DNA of 64,000 nt from Tetragonia tetragonoides (Eukaryota; Streptophyta; Magnoliopsida; Caryophyllales; Aizoaceae). The translations under genes were made by a program, and so were the position numbers. Under the pieces are notes generated by a model. It worked only from the letters and a program-made list of their open reading frames with translations. It ran no database searches and was not told where the DNA came from. The DNA is taken from assembly GCA_038025085.1 (NCBI GenBank), contig CM076147.1, positions 12,143,501-12,207,500 on the forward strand, in the 5' to 3' direction. This document shows positions 32,518-42,879 of the stretch, in pieces. Every line of letters starts with the position of its first letter. The first letter of the stretch is position 1.

Positions 32518-34028
32518 TCACTCTATATCTTCAAACTCTATCTCAACTATAAGCATACTTAAAGCTCGCAGAAGCTTATCAAAAGCCTGTGAAAAACTCT
32601 CAAAAACAATTAAGTAGTTAAATGATAAATTAAAAACAATAAATATGAGAGTCAAAGTCAATGCTCTCTTTAACTTATCAAATGCTCCTGAAAAATCAGC
32701 AAAAAAGTGAGTTGAAGCTATCCACCCATTATTAATAGCACTATCCAGTAAATATACCATATCATGCACCACAAATGGACTAATGCCCCTAAGACCATTT
32801 AAATTTTGATCGAGGTCATCAATGTCACGCAACTGAATAAAAACTAAATTGTGGGTCAACTTTAAAGAATGCGAATTTGGTAATGTAATTGAAGTTGTAT
32901 CTAGCTCAGAATCCTTAGCAAAACTAGGATTGTTACGCTCAAAATTAGTAGGAGTGGCTTGAACTATCTCAACATGATCCTCTATCTGAATATTCATTGG
33001 CATATAACTAATCTCACTAAAACTAGGTATATTATCCACAATCACATTCATGTTACCCTCATCAATCTTTTCTATTCCGTCTTGATCAATTAAGGATGGT
33101 GATAAGTTAGAAGGATTAGAAATAATTTCAATGCTTTTAGTGACCTTAGAAGAAGTACGCAGAATTTGCTCTGTACCCAATAGATTAATCTCAAAAGTTT
33201 CCTCCAAAACTGTCTTCTCCAAAATAGGATCATCAATAATAGGAAAGACACTAGGCTTCTCCACATAATTAAAATTCACATTAAGATCATGGCTAGGAAA
33301 ATTAACAAACTCTCTAGAGTGACTTTCAGCATCAACCAAATCTTTTATTACGTTACCAACCCTATCAAGTTCATTAGCAAGATTATCAAGTCTAGCATCT
33401 AGTGTATCCTGCATAGTTGTGGTCAACCTATTTTCATCAAAATAAATAGGAGAAGGTTAGGCGTGATCCACTTGAGATTGAAACGGATAATAAGATTCAA
33501 CCAAATTTTCTTGGTCACTAAAATTGGACCATTATATTTTTGACTCTCATTACAAGAATAATCATGGTGGGTAGACCACTCTGAATTATAGCTAGGCACT
33601 TAAGGGTCATACATTGGCTCTTGCGAAGTCATGTTCTTTTGCTCATAATAAGACGACAATTGGTTATCAAGCACATGACAATCGCTAATACTATGTTCGG
33701 AGGAATAACAATGAGAACAAACGGTAGAAGAAACTTTAGGTTGCAAATAAGAGTAACGAGTAAAATTACCTCCCAAAGTAGCTTCCCTAACCTCCTTTTT
33801 AGCTAAGTGCTCAAGCCAAGTCCAAGATTCGTCAGCGGACAAAGAAAGAAATTCTCCCATAAACTTATCGTCAATCATGTATTTAGAGTCCGTGTTCATA
33901 CCCTCATAAACAATTTAACATCTTTTCCAAGTTTCTAAATTATAATTAAGGTATTCAGATAGTAAATCTTGAAATCTATAAAAATATGTCCCAAAGGACT
34001 CACAATCAAGTTGAACAAATTCAGGCAT
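32518..34028 (-). pseudogene. gag-like gene of a decayed minus-strand gypsy element
   Basis: Starts at ATG 34028 (MPEFVQLDCESFGTYFYRF), hits a stop near 33915, then continues in frame with MIDDKFMGEFLSLSADESWT, WLEHLAKKEVREATLGG and a zinc knuckle CSHCYSSEHSISDC (CX2CX4HX4C). After a stop at 33600 and a frameshift, a 302-codon frame (33426-32518) begins with a coiled-coil-like stretch (LDARLDNLANELDRVGNVIK). This is the arrangement of Ty3/gypsy gag with an added C-terminal region. No protease or polymerase follows, so the element was non-autonomous or has lost pol. Confidence 0.65.
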
Positions 34029-34534
34029 ATTTTAAGGAGATTAAAATGCATTAACTAGACAAAATGTGAATAAGCAAAATAGAAGGTAAAAATAAATACT
34101 AACAACTAAAGAAAACATGTTGAACCCTAACTGCAAAGTTACAAGAAGGTTCAGTGGATAAGAATCAGCTACCGGAATGAAAACTCCTAGAAACAAAATT
34201 CCTATGGTCTGTATGAATTTTCCACTTCAAATAAAATCACACTATTTTACTCAAAAAAAAAAAAAAAACATAGTAACAATGATAAAGCCATCATCATCAC
34301 TAAAAATAAACAACTAACAGAATGCAGCACAATAACGAGAAGCCGTAAGCTCGTTAGCGATAAAGATATTTTTTTAATTTTTTTTTTGGAAGATTTAATA
34401 AAAGCTAACTGTAGAAGTAAACACGATAAGGAACCCAAAGTGAACTACATACCAACGAATAAAAGTGACACAAAGAAAAGAGCAAGAAAACTAAGTTGCA
34501 CGAAAATAAAACTAACATAACTTTGTAATACCCA

Positions 34535-34552
34535 TCTCCGGCAACGGCGTCA
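34535..34552 (-). other. Primer binding site, tRNA-Asp type
   Basis: On the minus strand, TGACGCCGTTGCCGGAGA, two mismatches from the tRNA-Asp-complementary TGGCGCCGTTGCCGGGGA used by many plant Ty3/gypsy elements such as Athila. It fixes the element's orientation as minus and its 5' LTR on the higher-coordinate side. Confidence 0.75.
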
Positions 34553-34558
34553 AAAACT

Positions 34559-35100
34559 TGTTGAGTTAAAATACCGCAAGTGCACGGTGCAGTTGTAGCT
34601 AGCATATGCAAATACGGGTCGATCCCTTGAGGATGAGTTTACACAATTACGACACGAACTAGTACTAAATTGACGAACTAAATCAAAAGAACAACTAATA
34701 TAAAACATGACAGTAACTATGAAAAGGAACAAACAAAAGCGTAAACAAGTAAAATGTCATATCTTTTTACCAATTACAATCCAATTGTGTCACCCAATTG
34801 GGGTCTAACTAGTAAATAGATAATGAGAAACATGTAAAATAGTGAGTAATTGGTTGCATAGAACGATTAACAGAACAATAAAAGAAAATACTTACTTGAA
34901 TGATCGATTAAGTTTGCAATTGTAAACAAAGAGTACGTAGAACAATAACTAGAATTGAGTATTGAACTACTGAAATTAAATTGCTAGAACAAATAATAAA
35001 ACTTTGAAGTTGGAACCCTAAAACAAAATTACGGCTTAACCTAAACCTACTCTAAACTAAACTAGGCTAAAAACGTGGATTATATCCTTTGATTTTCGGC
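34559..35100 (-). repeat. 5' LTR (or its 3' part) of the decayed minus-strand element
   Basis: On the minus strand it ends ...TTTTAACTCAACA just before the primer site, a typical CA end. AT-rich and non-coding. The outer end is not defined because satellite-like sequence begins near 35101 and no second LTR is seen. Confidence 0.55.
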
Positions 35101-35301
35101 TTCCCAGGGCCCTGGTGTCATTTTTGCCCAAACATCTCCTAGTGGTCTATCATGACCCTAGAGGACCCTAGGCGCTCCGGGAGGGTCATCCTTATCCCCG
35201 AATTCCGATATCACCCATGACGCCGGTATTCCGACCCTTACATTGGCATCCCGTAAAATCGCCCTTAAAAGCCTATCAGGGACCCAGTAACCGACCCTGG
35301 G
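35101..35301. repeat. Degenerate satellite fragment
   Basis: A diverged monomer (GACCCTAGAGGACCCTAGG, GAATTCCGATATCACCCATG, CTTACATTGGCATCCCGTAAA, CAGTAACCGACCCTGGG). Its last five bases, CTGGG (35297-35301), are the left target duplication of element B. The satellite resumes in phase at 53891. Confidence 0.8.
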
Positions 35302-36217
35302 TGTTTCGCCCGACTTGAAGAGGGGTCGAACAGTGGGAAGATGTTGGGATCGAGATGTGCAAGCGGGGGCCGTTTGTCTGTTTCCCTGGCCCTCTCCATC
35401 GCTACGTGCACAAGACAAGCAAAGGTTAACTAGCTCGGGGGGTCGTCCCGAGAAGACCCCTCCGATGCTTAAGTTAGTAAATCGAGATCTATAAGAGAGG
35501 TACTTTTGCACAGGCATGTATATTTGGAGTAATGAGGTGAGGAATTGATTGAGCGTCACACTATGGGAATCAGAGCTAAAAAAAGGAAAGTCAGAGCTCA
35601 ATGTCAGACAGCGTGAATGTTCTCTCAATAGAATGACCTTACCTTTACCTTGATTTCTGCGTAGGTATTTATAGGGTGAAATTCGGCTAGCTTTGTCGAA
35701 TGAACAATGGACACGTAGCCCTTTTCGTACGTCCCTCTCTAAGTCGGCTTAGAGGGGGTGGTCACGTGAGTTGTGGTATGATCCCTTCGGATGATTCCAC
35801 GTAGGGGTTCGTACAGTTGTTGTCGTCACTTCTGTACTTGGGGCTTAGAGAGCGTGGGCACCAAGGAAGTCATCCGAATCTCTGTAGGAATATTCGCGTA
35901 GTACATGTGCTGGCGTCAGGTTTGAGCGTACAGAAAGCCCAGGGTCGATTCATGGCTGAGCCAACCCTCGTAGTCGAGCCATAGCATAATTGTAGTCCTT
36001 GGGTCGGTACGAGCCTGGTAGTTGAGGTAGATCTTCCCGGGTCTATTGGTGATGTTGAGCAGCGGGCGGGGGAACCCTCGATCAGGGGTTGCCCCACGAG
36101 GTGAAGAATTGCCTTATTAGAGTTGTCGATGATCCTGGCTCTGTTCAAGGTCAGGATTTTTCTAGCGTAGCTAGGACTGGGGTCGATAGCTCGAACCTCG
36201 ATATTTTAGTTAAATCA
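35302..36217 (-). repeat. 3' LTR of element B
   Basis: 916 bases, a close match to 52974-53890 with scattered substitutions. It holds a minus-strand TATAAATA (35666-35673) and a CACGTG core at about 35764. The inner side (36218 onward, GAGGGTAAAA on the minus strand) is a weak polypurine tract. Confidence 0.92.
35666..35673 (-). promoter_or_regulatory. TATA box in the 3' LTR of element B
   Basis: TATAAATA on the minus strand. The equivalent in the 5' LTR is at 53338-53345. Confidence 0.55.
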
Positions 36218-36418
36218 TTTTACCCTCAAATCTTAGTAGGAGGAGAGTCATTTCCCGACGAGTCCTGCTGAGATGTGGTTGGTCCATTGTCGGCTTTGCT
36301 TTCGGGTCCAATTTTCCCTTGGAAGGGACCCTTTTGTCGGGATGAATAATCGGTGGGCGCAGTTGGGCCGTCCACCTGTCAGTCATGCGGGTATTGTGCT
36401 TTTCTAGGTCTCTCCGCC

Positions 36419-36426
36419 TATAAATA
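36419..36426 (+). promoter_or_regulatory. TATA box 1 of the plus-strand cassette in element B
   Basis: TATAAATA in CTCCGCCTATAAATAGTCAG, opposite to the element's own direction. The first reading unit (ATG 36635) follows, with a possible leader intron (AAGGTACGAC near 36577). Confidence 0.65.
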
Positions 36427-36634
36427 GTCAGAGCCAACCTCTGTTTCCTCTCTTGATTTCTGCCATTTGAGTTTAAAGAGAGAGAAAGTGGGTCTCCGAA
36501 ATTTCTCACGAGTCTTCTGCTGATTCGTTACTGTCTATTCGATCTACCGTTGTAGATTCGCCTTCCACCTTTCCACAAGGTACGACGTTTTTCTCTTGGT
36601 ACTTTTCTTGCTTGCATTTATTTGTTTTATTTTC

Positions 36635-37380
36635 ATGTCGATGTCTTCGCCCATTGATGTATCGTCGGGGTCTGATAGCTCGCCTGAGGCATCTCGACCA
36701 GGGACCTGGGGATCTTTCCCCGAAAGTTCCGGTCGAGGTTCGTCTAGTCAAGGGCTTGGCCCGTCGTATGAGGAGTCTTGCCCTCATCCTTCGAATGACC
36801 CAGTTCCCCCTATTCCGCCGGAGTTTCCTTTTTCTGAGTTTTGTCCGGGCTTTGAGTGGTCGAGCCCGGACGAATTGGTTCTTCTGGATTGGGTCACTCC
36901 GTTCTGGCTTTGGGAGGAGTCTTGGTATGCCAGGGTTCTGTCGGACCCCGACATTCCACGAGGCTTCAAACAGGATGTGTTGAATGTCTTTCAAATGAGT
37001 GTAGCGTTGGGAGAGATTCGTGTTTTAGATGGGGTCAAACCCTTATGCTCTGTCTCTCCCCTACAAGGAGACGAAAACGAAATGTCCAGGGCTCGTATTA
37101 AACAAACTTGCCGTTCGGGAAGAGAGGGTCTTGACTGCTCCTCTCCCATGAGTGACTTTGAGCTGATAGGAGATCAGCTTGTCTGCCCTGATATAATGAA
37201 GTATGTTTTTTTATCTTTCTAGTAGTTTTCTTTGTATTTTTGCCAAAGTCCTGTTGCCCATTTTGACCTTCTTCATTTGCTTATTTTGTAAGGAGTATAG
37301 AGAGAGAAGTTCTTCAGGGCAAATGGCAGGTCAAGCCAGTGCTTAGGGTGTTTTACCCGACTCTTCATCTGATCGGTTGA
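36635..37380 (+). CDS. Antisense unit 1 of element B, two-exon hypothetical protein
   Basis: Exon 1 runs from ATG 36635 (MSMSSPIDVSSGSDSSPEAS) to a GTATGT donor near 37201. A TTTTGTAAG acceptor near 37293 gives exon 2, which continues in frame (SIEREVLQGKWQVKP) to TGA at 37378. A Ser/Pro-rich N-terminus precedes a Trp/Phe-rich part (FCPGFEWSSPDELVLLDWVT, FWLWEESWYARV). I do not recognise the protein. Splice sites are read by eye; without splicing the frame ends at 37222. The stop is followed two bases later by the ATG of the next unit (TGACCATG). It lies antisense between integrase and the 3' LTR of the element. Confidence 0.5.
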
Positions 37381-37572
37381 CCATGTCTATCGATCATGTA
37401 GCTAGTACTTCTGGCTCGCCTGGTGGCATGCCCGAGCCTGTTGGGTCGGAACATGAAGAGGCTGAGGCCTCTCAAGGGTCTTTGGAGAGTGGTGAGATTA
37501 GGGTCGAGGATTTTTCTCCAGTTAAGGATGAAGATCTTCCTCCCCCTTCTTCAGAGGAGAAGAAGGAGAGGA

Positions 37573-37662
37573 AAAAGAAGAAGAAGAAGAAGAAGAAGAA
37601 GAAGAAGAAGAAGAAGAAGAAGAAGAAGAAGAAGAAGAAGAAGAAGAAGAAGAAGAAGAAGA
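37573..37662 (+). repeat. (AAG)n microsatellite inside a coding frame
   Basis: About thirty AAG units in an uninterrupted run, read as poly-lysine in unit 2. The complementary (CTT)n lies on the element's sense strand. Confidence 0.95.
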
Positions 37663-39592
37663 GGAAGTCGAGGTCCAGTAGGAGGGAGAGTTCACCGACT
37701 TCCGTGTCTTTGGAGGAGGTGGAACAGGCTGATCAGGAAGGAGTCGAGATAGAGTCAGGCCTGGAACATGTGGAGGAGGATCCCGTGGATGGGGGATCGA
37801 AGCAAGGGAAAAAAGCCGATGATGTCCCTATTGATTTGAAACTGTCGGTTTGGGCTGGCAGGTTGGCTGAGGATATCGAATCGCTTGTGGTGCAATATCA
37901 CCTGCCCCCGGGGATGTCTTTTATCTGTCCCAGCAAGTCGGACGAGTGCTACCCTGCTCCGCCAAACTAGGTCCCTTTTTCCACAAAAGTTTTTGATGAG
38001 GGTTTGAAGTTTCCCCTCCCTCGTTTGATTAGGAAGATAGTGCGTCGTTTGGGAGTTCACTATTTTCAGCTCCAGGCGAACTCCTGGAGGTCGTTGATTA
38101 GCCTAGCAGAAGCAGTCCATGTCCATAAGCTAGAGGTGACCAATGCTGTTCTTCGTCATCTGTATCTCAGGGTGCAGTCGACCAAGTTCGGGACGAGGTA
38201 TTTGAGCCCTAGAAAGGGTTTTTCCATGTGTTGGTCCTTGAGTAACGTCACCCTATGGAAAGAGAATTTCCTATTTCTGCACAATGAGCAGGGATGGGAT
38301 GGAGTGTGCCCTTCTTGGAGGGAGAACTATCTAGAGGAGGTAGGTAGTGAGTTGTTTGGTCTAGACTGCGAGCCCCTGGACTCTTTGTCCCTGGCCGAGC
38401 GTCGGACGGTAGAGTACTTCCGTCACCCTAACCAAGATGAGGGTGTATGTGAGAAGGTCAATGCTCCGCCCCATTGGAAGATCGATAAGTCCTGGTTCTC
38501 CAATGAAGCTTTCCTGGTCTTCATTGGTTTTCGGTCGACCATGACCCATGGTATAATGGCCTTGTCTTCAATGTTTTCTTGCTCTAAATCTTTTCTGTTG
38601 GTCGAGGGTTTTGCTCAACTCTCTTCCTTTCTTCATGTTTTGCAGAGGCCGCCGTTATTGAGGTGTTAGAGATGCCGGAGGGAGATGAGATGGTGGCCGG
38701 GACGATCTCAAAGGCTTTTCTTGGACCTTTCAAGGATACGGCCGAGGCTCAGAAGAAGCTTGCATCGGTAACAAATCTTTTCTCCCCCCATCCGTTGTAG
38801 TGGATAGTCCCATAATTGATGCTGATGACTTTCTTGTTTTATGCAGCCTCCCAAGAACAAGAAAGCAACGGTCTTCGGGACGAAGGCAAGGTTGAAGAAG
38901 GGAGGTTCTTCGACTAAAGCTTTATCTGACGTCGACCCTCACCCTAGAAAGAGGTCGGGTGACGAGGTCCCTGTGTCACGGGAGTGGGTGTCTCCTTCGA
39001 AGAAGAAGAAGGTTGATACCCCTGGTGTCGGGTTGATCCAAGCGAGTTAGCCCGCTGCCGTTGCCTGAGGGATAGTTACCCGTCCTGTCGGAATTCAAGA
39101 TACGTGTGCTGGCCCTTCGTTCTCGGTCGTAGCAGGCGAATTTTCCCCATTGAGTCTGAGGAGCATTGACCCAATGCAGGCTGTCCTATCTACCCGAAGG
39201 GACAGCAATGAGTTCACGGGCCAGGCGTACATCATTAGCAGGCAGAGTCCTGAAGGTCATGCCCTCAAGATGCCGACCGTTTTGGGGGCTCCTCGGGATG
39301 AACAATCCAAGATTGCCGAGGCCGTCTTCCCTAACTTGTTGCATGAGAAGGACATGGAGCAGATAACTTCGGAAGTGGGATAGACAGATGTCGTGACGGC
39401 CCTTCTGAGGCGTATGGCCACAAGTCGACTAAAGGTACTTTCACAGCCGTTTCCTTTGTCTGTTTTCAGCCAAGTTTTTTCAGATGTTACTAATTTGTTT
39501 GTGTTTTTCAGGATGACATTCTCCTGAGTGCGGTTATTAGGGCCGACGAGGCTTAAAGGCATCGGTTGGTCATCCAATTTCAAGAGTGGCAG

Positions 39593-40455
39593 TGATGTGA
39601 TTTATTTAGGGATTTTCTGTATTTTTGATAAACAAAACAATAAAAGGGATATACCTCTCGAATCACTCAAGGGGTTGGGGTTTTTCGTTCAAGAATCACT
39701 GAAGAACAATACTTGCGCATCACACACAAGGGTTTCAAACTGAATCACTCAATTTGAGGGGGTAAATACTTACGTATTAATCATTAATCATCAATGCACG
39801 AGTTTACAATAGCAAATCTCTCCCCTATTTATAGACAAAGAAATCTAAAGCTATTCGGAATCATAATCCTAATCCAAATAGGAAACTAACTACGAAACTG
39901 ATTACAATTGTAAAACGAACTAACTAACAGCTTTCCTAATACTTAATGGACTTCTAATACTAATAACAATAAGATTATTACTCTCCTAAACATATTCTAA
40001 CTAATTAAGGAAATTGTCAAACGAAATCAAACTCAAACACTAATTACTTGGCGCCCAAGGTTAAAATCGGTTGTAACAGCTTTGCAGCGTAACTTCAATT
40101 GCCTTTTCAACCTCATTACATTTGAATATAGGAAAACTCAAAGCCTGGGAGTTTTAGATCTTGTTTCCAGCTTTCTACAGAATTTTGAATCACCATAATC
40201 CCATGTCATATGAGTGAGTTATGATCGAAATACGAACTAGTGTAGAAGCTGTCAAAATTTCGGGAATCCTTATAACGAATGTTATCATATAATAAGAGCT
40301 TTAATCCCGACCTTGTATGGAAACTCCATGTAATTATCTTTGTAGGAGTCAATTTAATGCATAACCACCAAAGAAACTCAATGTAAACAGGAATAGATGT
40401 TCTCTTGCTAGTTCCTTGGTTGTTCTGTTTACTTTGCACACTTGCTCCCGCATCA
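39593..40455 (-). repeat. 3' LTR of the nested gag-only element
   Basis: 863 bases; plus-strand ends TGATGTGATT and CCCGCATCA. It matches 41947-42879 closely. The gag frame runs into it and stops at 40206. Confidence 0.92.
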
Positions 40456-41924
40456 ATCTCCCTTTCTTCAGAAAGAATTGTCCTCAATTCTTCGTATATA
40501 GTAATCTTCTCCCAAACCTGTATATTCATCAAATTATCCTTACAAATTTCCATTGAACCCTCAAGGTTAAGAGCCTTGCTGCTGTCTTCTTGATGGACAT
40601 CTTTCTCTTGTTCTTGATCAAAGCTAGATTCAAGAAGTCCCAACTCCATCTCGGATTTCTCTTGCATATCATCAATATAATCAAGATCTTCAAGGAAATC
40701 ACCAATATTTTCTGGTTCAATGAATACTTCTTCGATAAACTCATCAACCACAGTTGGTAGGCTTGAATTATTAACTTGAACAACAATAAGGGGGTCAATG
40801 TTATTGGTTTTTTCTTGTGAATCTTCCATAGGAACAATATCTTTAAAGTAATCATCAAGATCTAGTTTTCCTTTGAATGTATCCACAACAATGAGCCTAT
40901 CTTCATTGATGGGTTGATCATTTATTATGCATCCTTTCATGTAGTCCAACTTATGATTTCGATGTTGACGCGCTTGTTGGTATGCTTGTTGTGCTCGTAG
41001 GTGCACTAGTTGTTGCTCCTTCTCTTGCCTCTCAATCTTGAGAGCTATCTTGCAAACATACTCAAAGGATATGTAAGGAACAAGCTCCACCTTGCGCCGT
41101 AGAGTTGAGTTTAGTCCTTTGATGAATCTTGCAATCTTTAACTCTTCCCTCTCCACGAGATCACACATCATGTGCGCGTTTTCAAACTTTTGGAGGTAGT
41201 CTTGTACACTTGAGGTTTCTTGGCTTAAGGACGTGAGTTTCAAGAACTGAACTTGCTCAAACTCTTTAGGTAAAAATCGGTTCTTTAAATGTTTCTTGAG
41301 TTTGTCCCAAGTCTCAATCTTTGCTTTCCCGTCCTTCTTGCGTCGAGCCTTTAGTTTTTCATACCAAAAAGAAGCATGCTTGGTGAGTTTATGCGTGGCG
41401 AACTTGCATGTTCGCCGCTCATCATACTCCTTGTATTCAAAGACTCTCTCAATAGTTCTAAGCCAATCAAGAGAGGCCTCTGAATCGTAGGAACCGTCAT
41501 ATTTAGGGAGTTCGACTTTCAAGTTCCTATCATCATCATAGGGGTGTCGTGGTTTAGGAGCGTCATTGGTTCTAGTCCCACTTGTGTCTTCAAACTCCTC
41601 ATCGAAGTTGGGGTCACGGTTGTGGTTTCTCCAATGAATTCTGCGCATCCTTGTCTCCATGTTTTCCCTATCTTCTTGGTTTCTTCTTTCCATAGCAGCC
41701 ATCCGCTGTTCTTGACATTTGAAAGACGTCCTAAGATCCTCCATGGCTGTTAACAACTTTGCTAGTTCGCTGGGCTCACCCATAGCTTCGGTTGTTGGTT
41801 TCTTGGGAGTTTCTTGGCTGTCTTCGTGAACAAAGGGTGGATCTTGCAAGAATCTTTCTTTAAAGTTCGCTATAGTGTCGGGTTTATGCTCAGGACCGTG
41901 TTGTTTAAACTTAAGAAAGCTCAA
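40206..41924 (-). CDS. gag of the nested gag-only element
   Basis: An open frame of 572 codons. The best start is ATG at 41783 (MGEPSELAKLL), giving about 525 residues; the frame is open up to 41924 without ATG. The retrotransposon gag domain is clear: KVELPKYDGSYDSEASLDWL, ATHKLTKHASFWYEKLKARR, LKKHLKNRFLPKEFEQVQFL, SSVQDYLQKFENAH, LKIARFIKGLNSTLRRKVEL. An acidic C-terminal half follows with no zinc knuckle, and the frame ends inside the 3' LTR. The protein would form capsid-like particles. Protease, reverse transcriptase and integrase must come from another Ty3/gypsy element. It is the only uninterrupted LTR-element gag in the window. Confidence 0.88.
   Translation of the reverse strand: MSFLKFKQHGPEHKPDTIANFKERFLQDPPFVHEDSQETPKKPTTEAMGEPSELAKLLTAMEDLRTSFKCQEQRMAAMERRNQEDRENMETRMRRIHWRNHNRDPNFDEEFEDTSGTRTNDAPKPRHPYDDDRNLKVELPKYDGSYDSEASLDWLRTIERVFEYKEYDERRTCKFATHKLTKHASFWYEKLKARRKKDGKAKIETWDKLKKHLKNRFLPKEFEQVQFLKLTSLSQETSSVQDYLQKFENAHMMCDLVEREELKIARFIKGLNSTLRRKVELVPYISFEYVCKIALKIERQEKEQQLVHLRAQQAYQQARQHRNHKLDYMKGCIINDQPINEDRLIVVDTFKGKLDLDDYFKDIVPMEDSQEKTNNIDPLIVVQVNNSSLPTVVDEFIEEVFIEPENIGDFLEDLDYIDDMQEKSEMELGLLESSFDQEQEKDVHQEDSSKALNLEGSMEICKDNLMNIQVWEKITIYEELRTILSEEREIDAGASVQSKQNNQGTSKRTSIPVYIEFLWWLCIKLTPTKIITWSFHTRSGLKLLLYDNIRYKDSRNFDSFYTSSYFDHNSLI
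40456..40470 (-). other. Polypurine tract of the nested gag-only element
   Basis: On the minus strand GAAGAAAGGGAGAT immediately before the LTR start TGATGCGGGAGC. It also lies inside the gag frame. Confidence 0.75.
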
Positions 41925-41931
41925 ACCTTTA

Positions 41932-41943
41932 GCTCTGATACCA
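41932..41943 (-). other. Primer binding site of the nested element, initiator tRNA-Met type
   Basis: On the minus strand TGGTATCAGAGC, the standard plant tRNA-iMet primer sequence, a few bases from the inner LTR end. Confidence 0.9.
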
Positions 41944-41946
41944 AGT

Positions 41947-42879
41947 TAATGTGATTTATTTAGGGATTTTCTGTATTTTTGATAAACAAAACAATAAAAG
42001 GGATATACCTCTCGAATCACACAAGGGGTTGGGGTTTTTCGTTCAAGAATCACTCAAGAACAATACTTGCGCATCACACACAAGGGTTTCAAACTGAATC
42101 ACTCAATTTGAGGGGGTAAATACTCACGTATTAATCATTAATCATCAATGCACGAGTTTACAATAGCAAAGCTCTCCCCTATTTATAGACAAAGAAATCT
42201 AAAGCTATTCGGAATCATAATCCTAATCCAAATAGGAAACTAACTACGAAACTGATTACAATTGTAAAACGAACTAACTAACAGCTTTCCTAATACTTAA
42301 TGGACTTCTAATACTAATAACAATCAGATTATTACTCTCCTAAACATATTCTAACTAATTAAGGAAATTGTCAAACGAAATGAAACTCAAACACTAATTA
42401 CTTGGCGCCCAAGGTTAAAACCGGTTGTAACAGCTTTGCAGCGTAACTTCAATTGCCTTTTCAACCTCATTGCATTTGAATATAGGAAACTCAAAGCCTG
42501 GGAGTTTTAGATCTTGTTTCTAGCTTTCTATAGAATTTTGAATCACCATAATCCCATGTCATATGAGTGAGTTATGATCGAAATACGAACTAGTGTAGAA
42601 GTTGTCAAAATTTCGGGAATCCTTATAACGAATGTTATCATATAATAAGAGCTTTAATCCCGACCTTGTATGGAAACTCCATGTAAATATCTTTTTAGGA
42701 GTCAATTTAATGCATAACCACCAAAGAAACTCGATGTAAACAGGAATAGATGTTCTCTTGCTAGTTCCTTGGTTGTTCTGTTTACTTTGCACACTTGCTC
42801 CCGCATCAATACAGGAATAGATGTTCTCTTGCTAGTTCCTTGGTTGTTCTGTTTACTTTGCACACTTGCTCCCGCATCA
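41947..42879 (-). repeat. 5' LTR of the nested gag-only element, with a 70-bp terminal duplication
   Basis: 933 bases, 70 more than the 3' LTR, because its outer end is a tandem duplication (about 42740-42809 and 42810-42879, each ending CCCGCATCA). The target duplication follows the outermost copy. Confidence 0.9.

Larger units (their letters stand above)
39593..42879 (-). mobile_element. Gag-only LTR retrotransposon (TR-GAG type), nested in element B
   Basis: 3.29 kb. LTRs at 39593-40455 and 41947-42879, target duplication GGCAG at 39588-39592 and 42880-42884, a TGGTATCAGAGC primer site next to the right LTR, and a purine tract next to the left LTR. The internal region is only about 1.5 kb and codes for gag alone. 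This matches plant non-autonomous terminal-repeat elements that keep gag (TR-GAG). The LTRs are close: three differences in the first 115 bases. The insertion cuts a coding exon of antisense unit 2 without loss of bases. Confidence 0.93.

Noticed and set aside
35158..35628. 156-codon minus-strand open frame at the left LTR of element B
   Set aside because: It spans the LTR and satellite junction, and its counterpart in the other LTR runs on into gag leader; it is a chance frame in LTR sequence.
37423..37752. Poly-arginine open frame overlapping unit 2
   Set aside because: Shifted reading of the (AAG)n tract; the lysine frame is the one continuous with the transposon-type domain.
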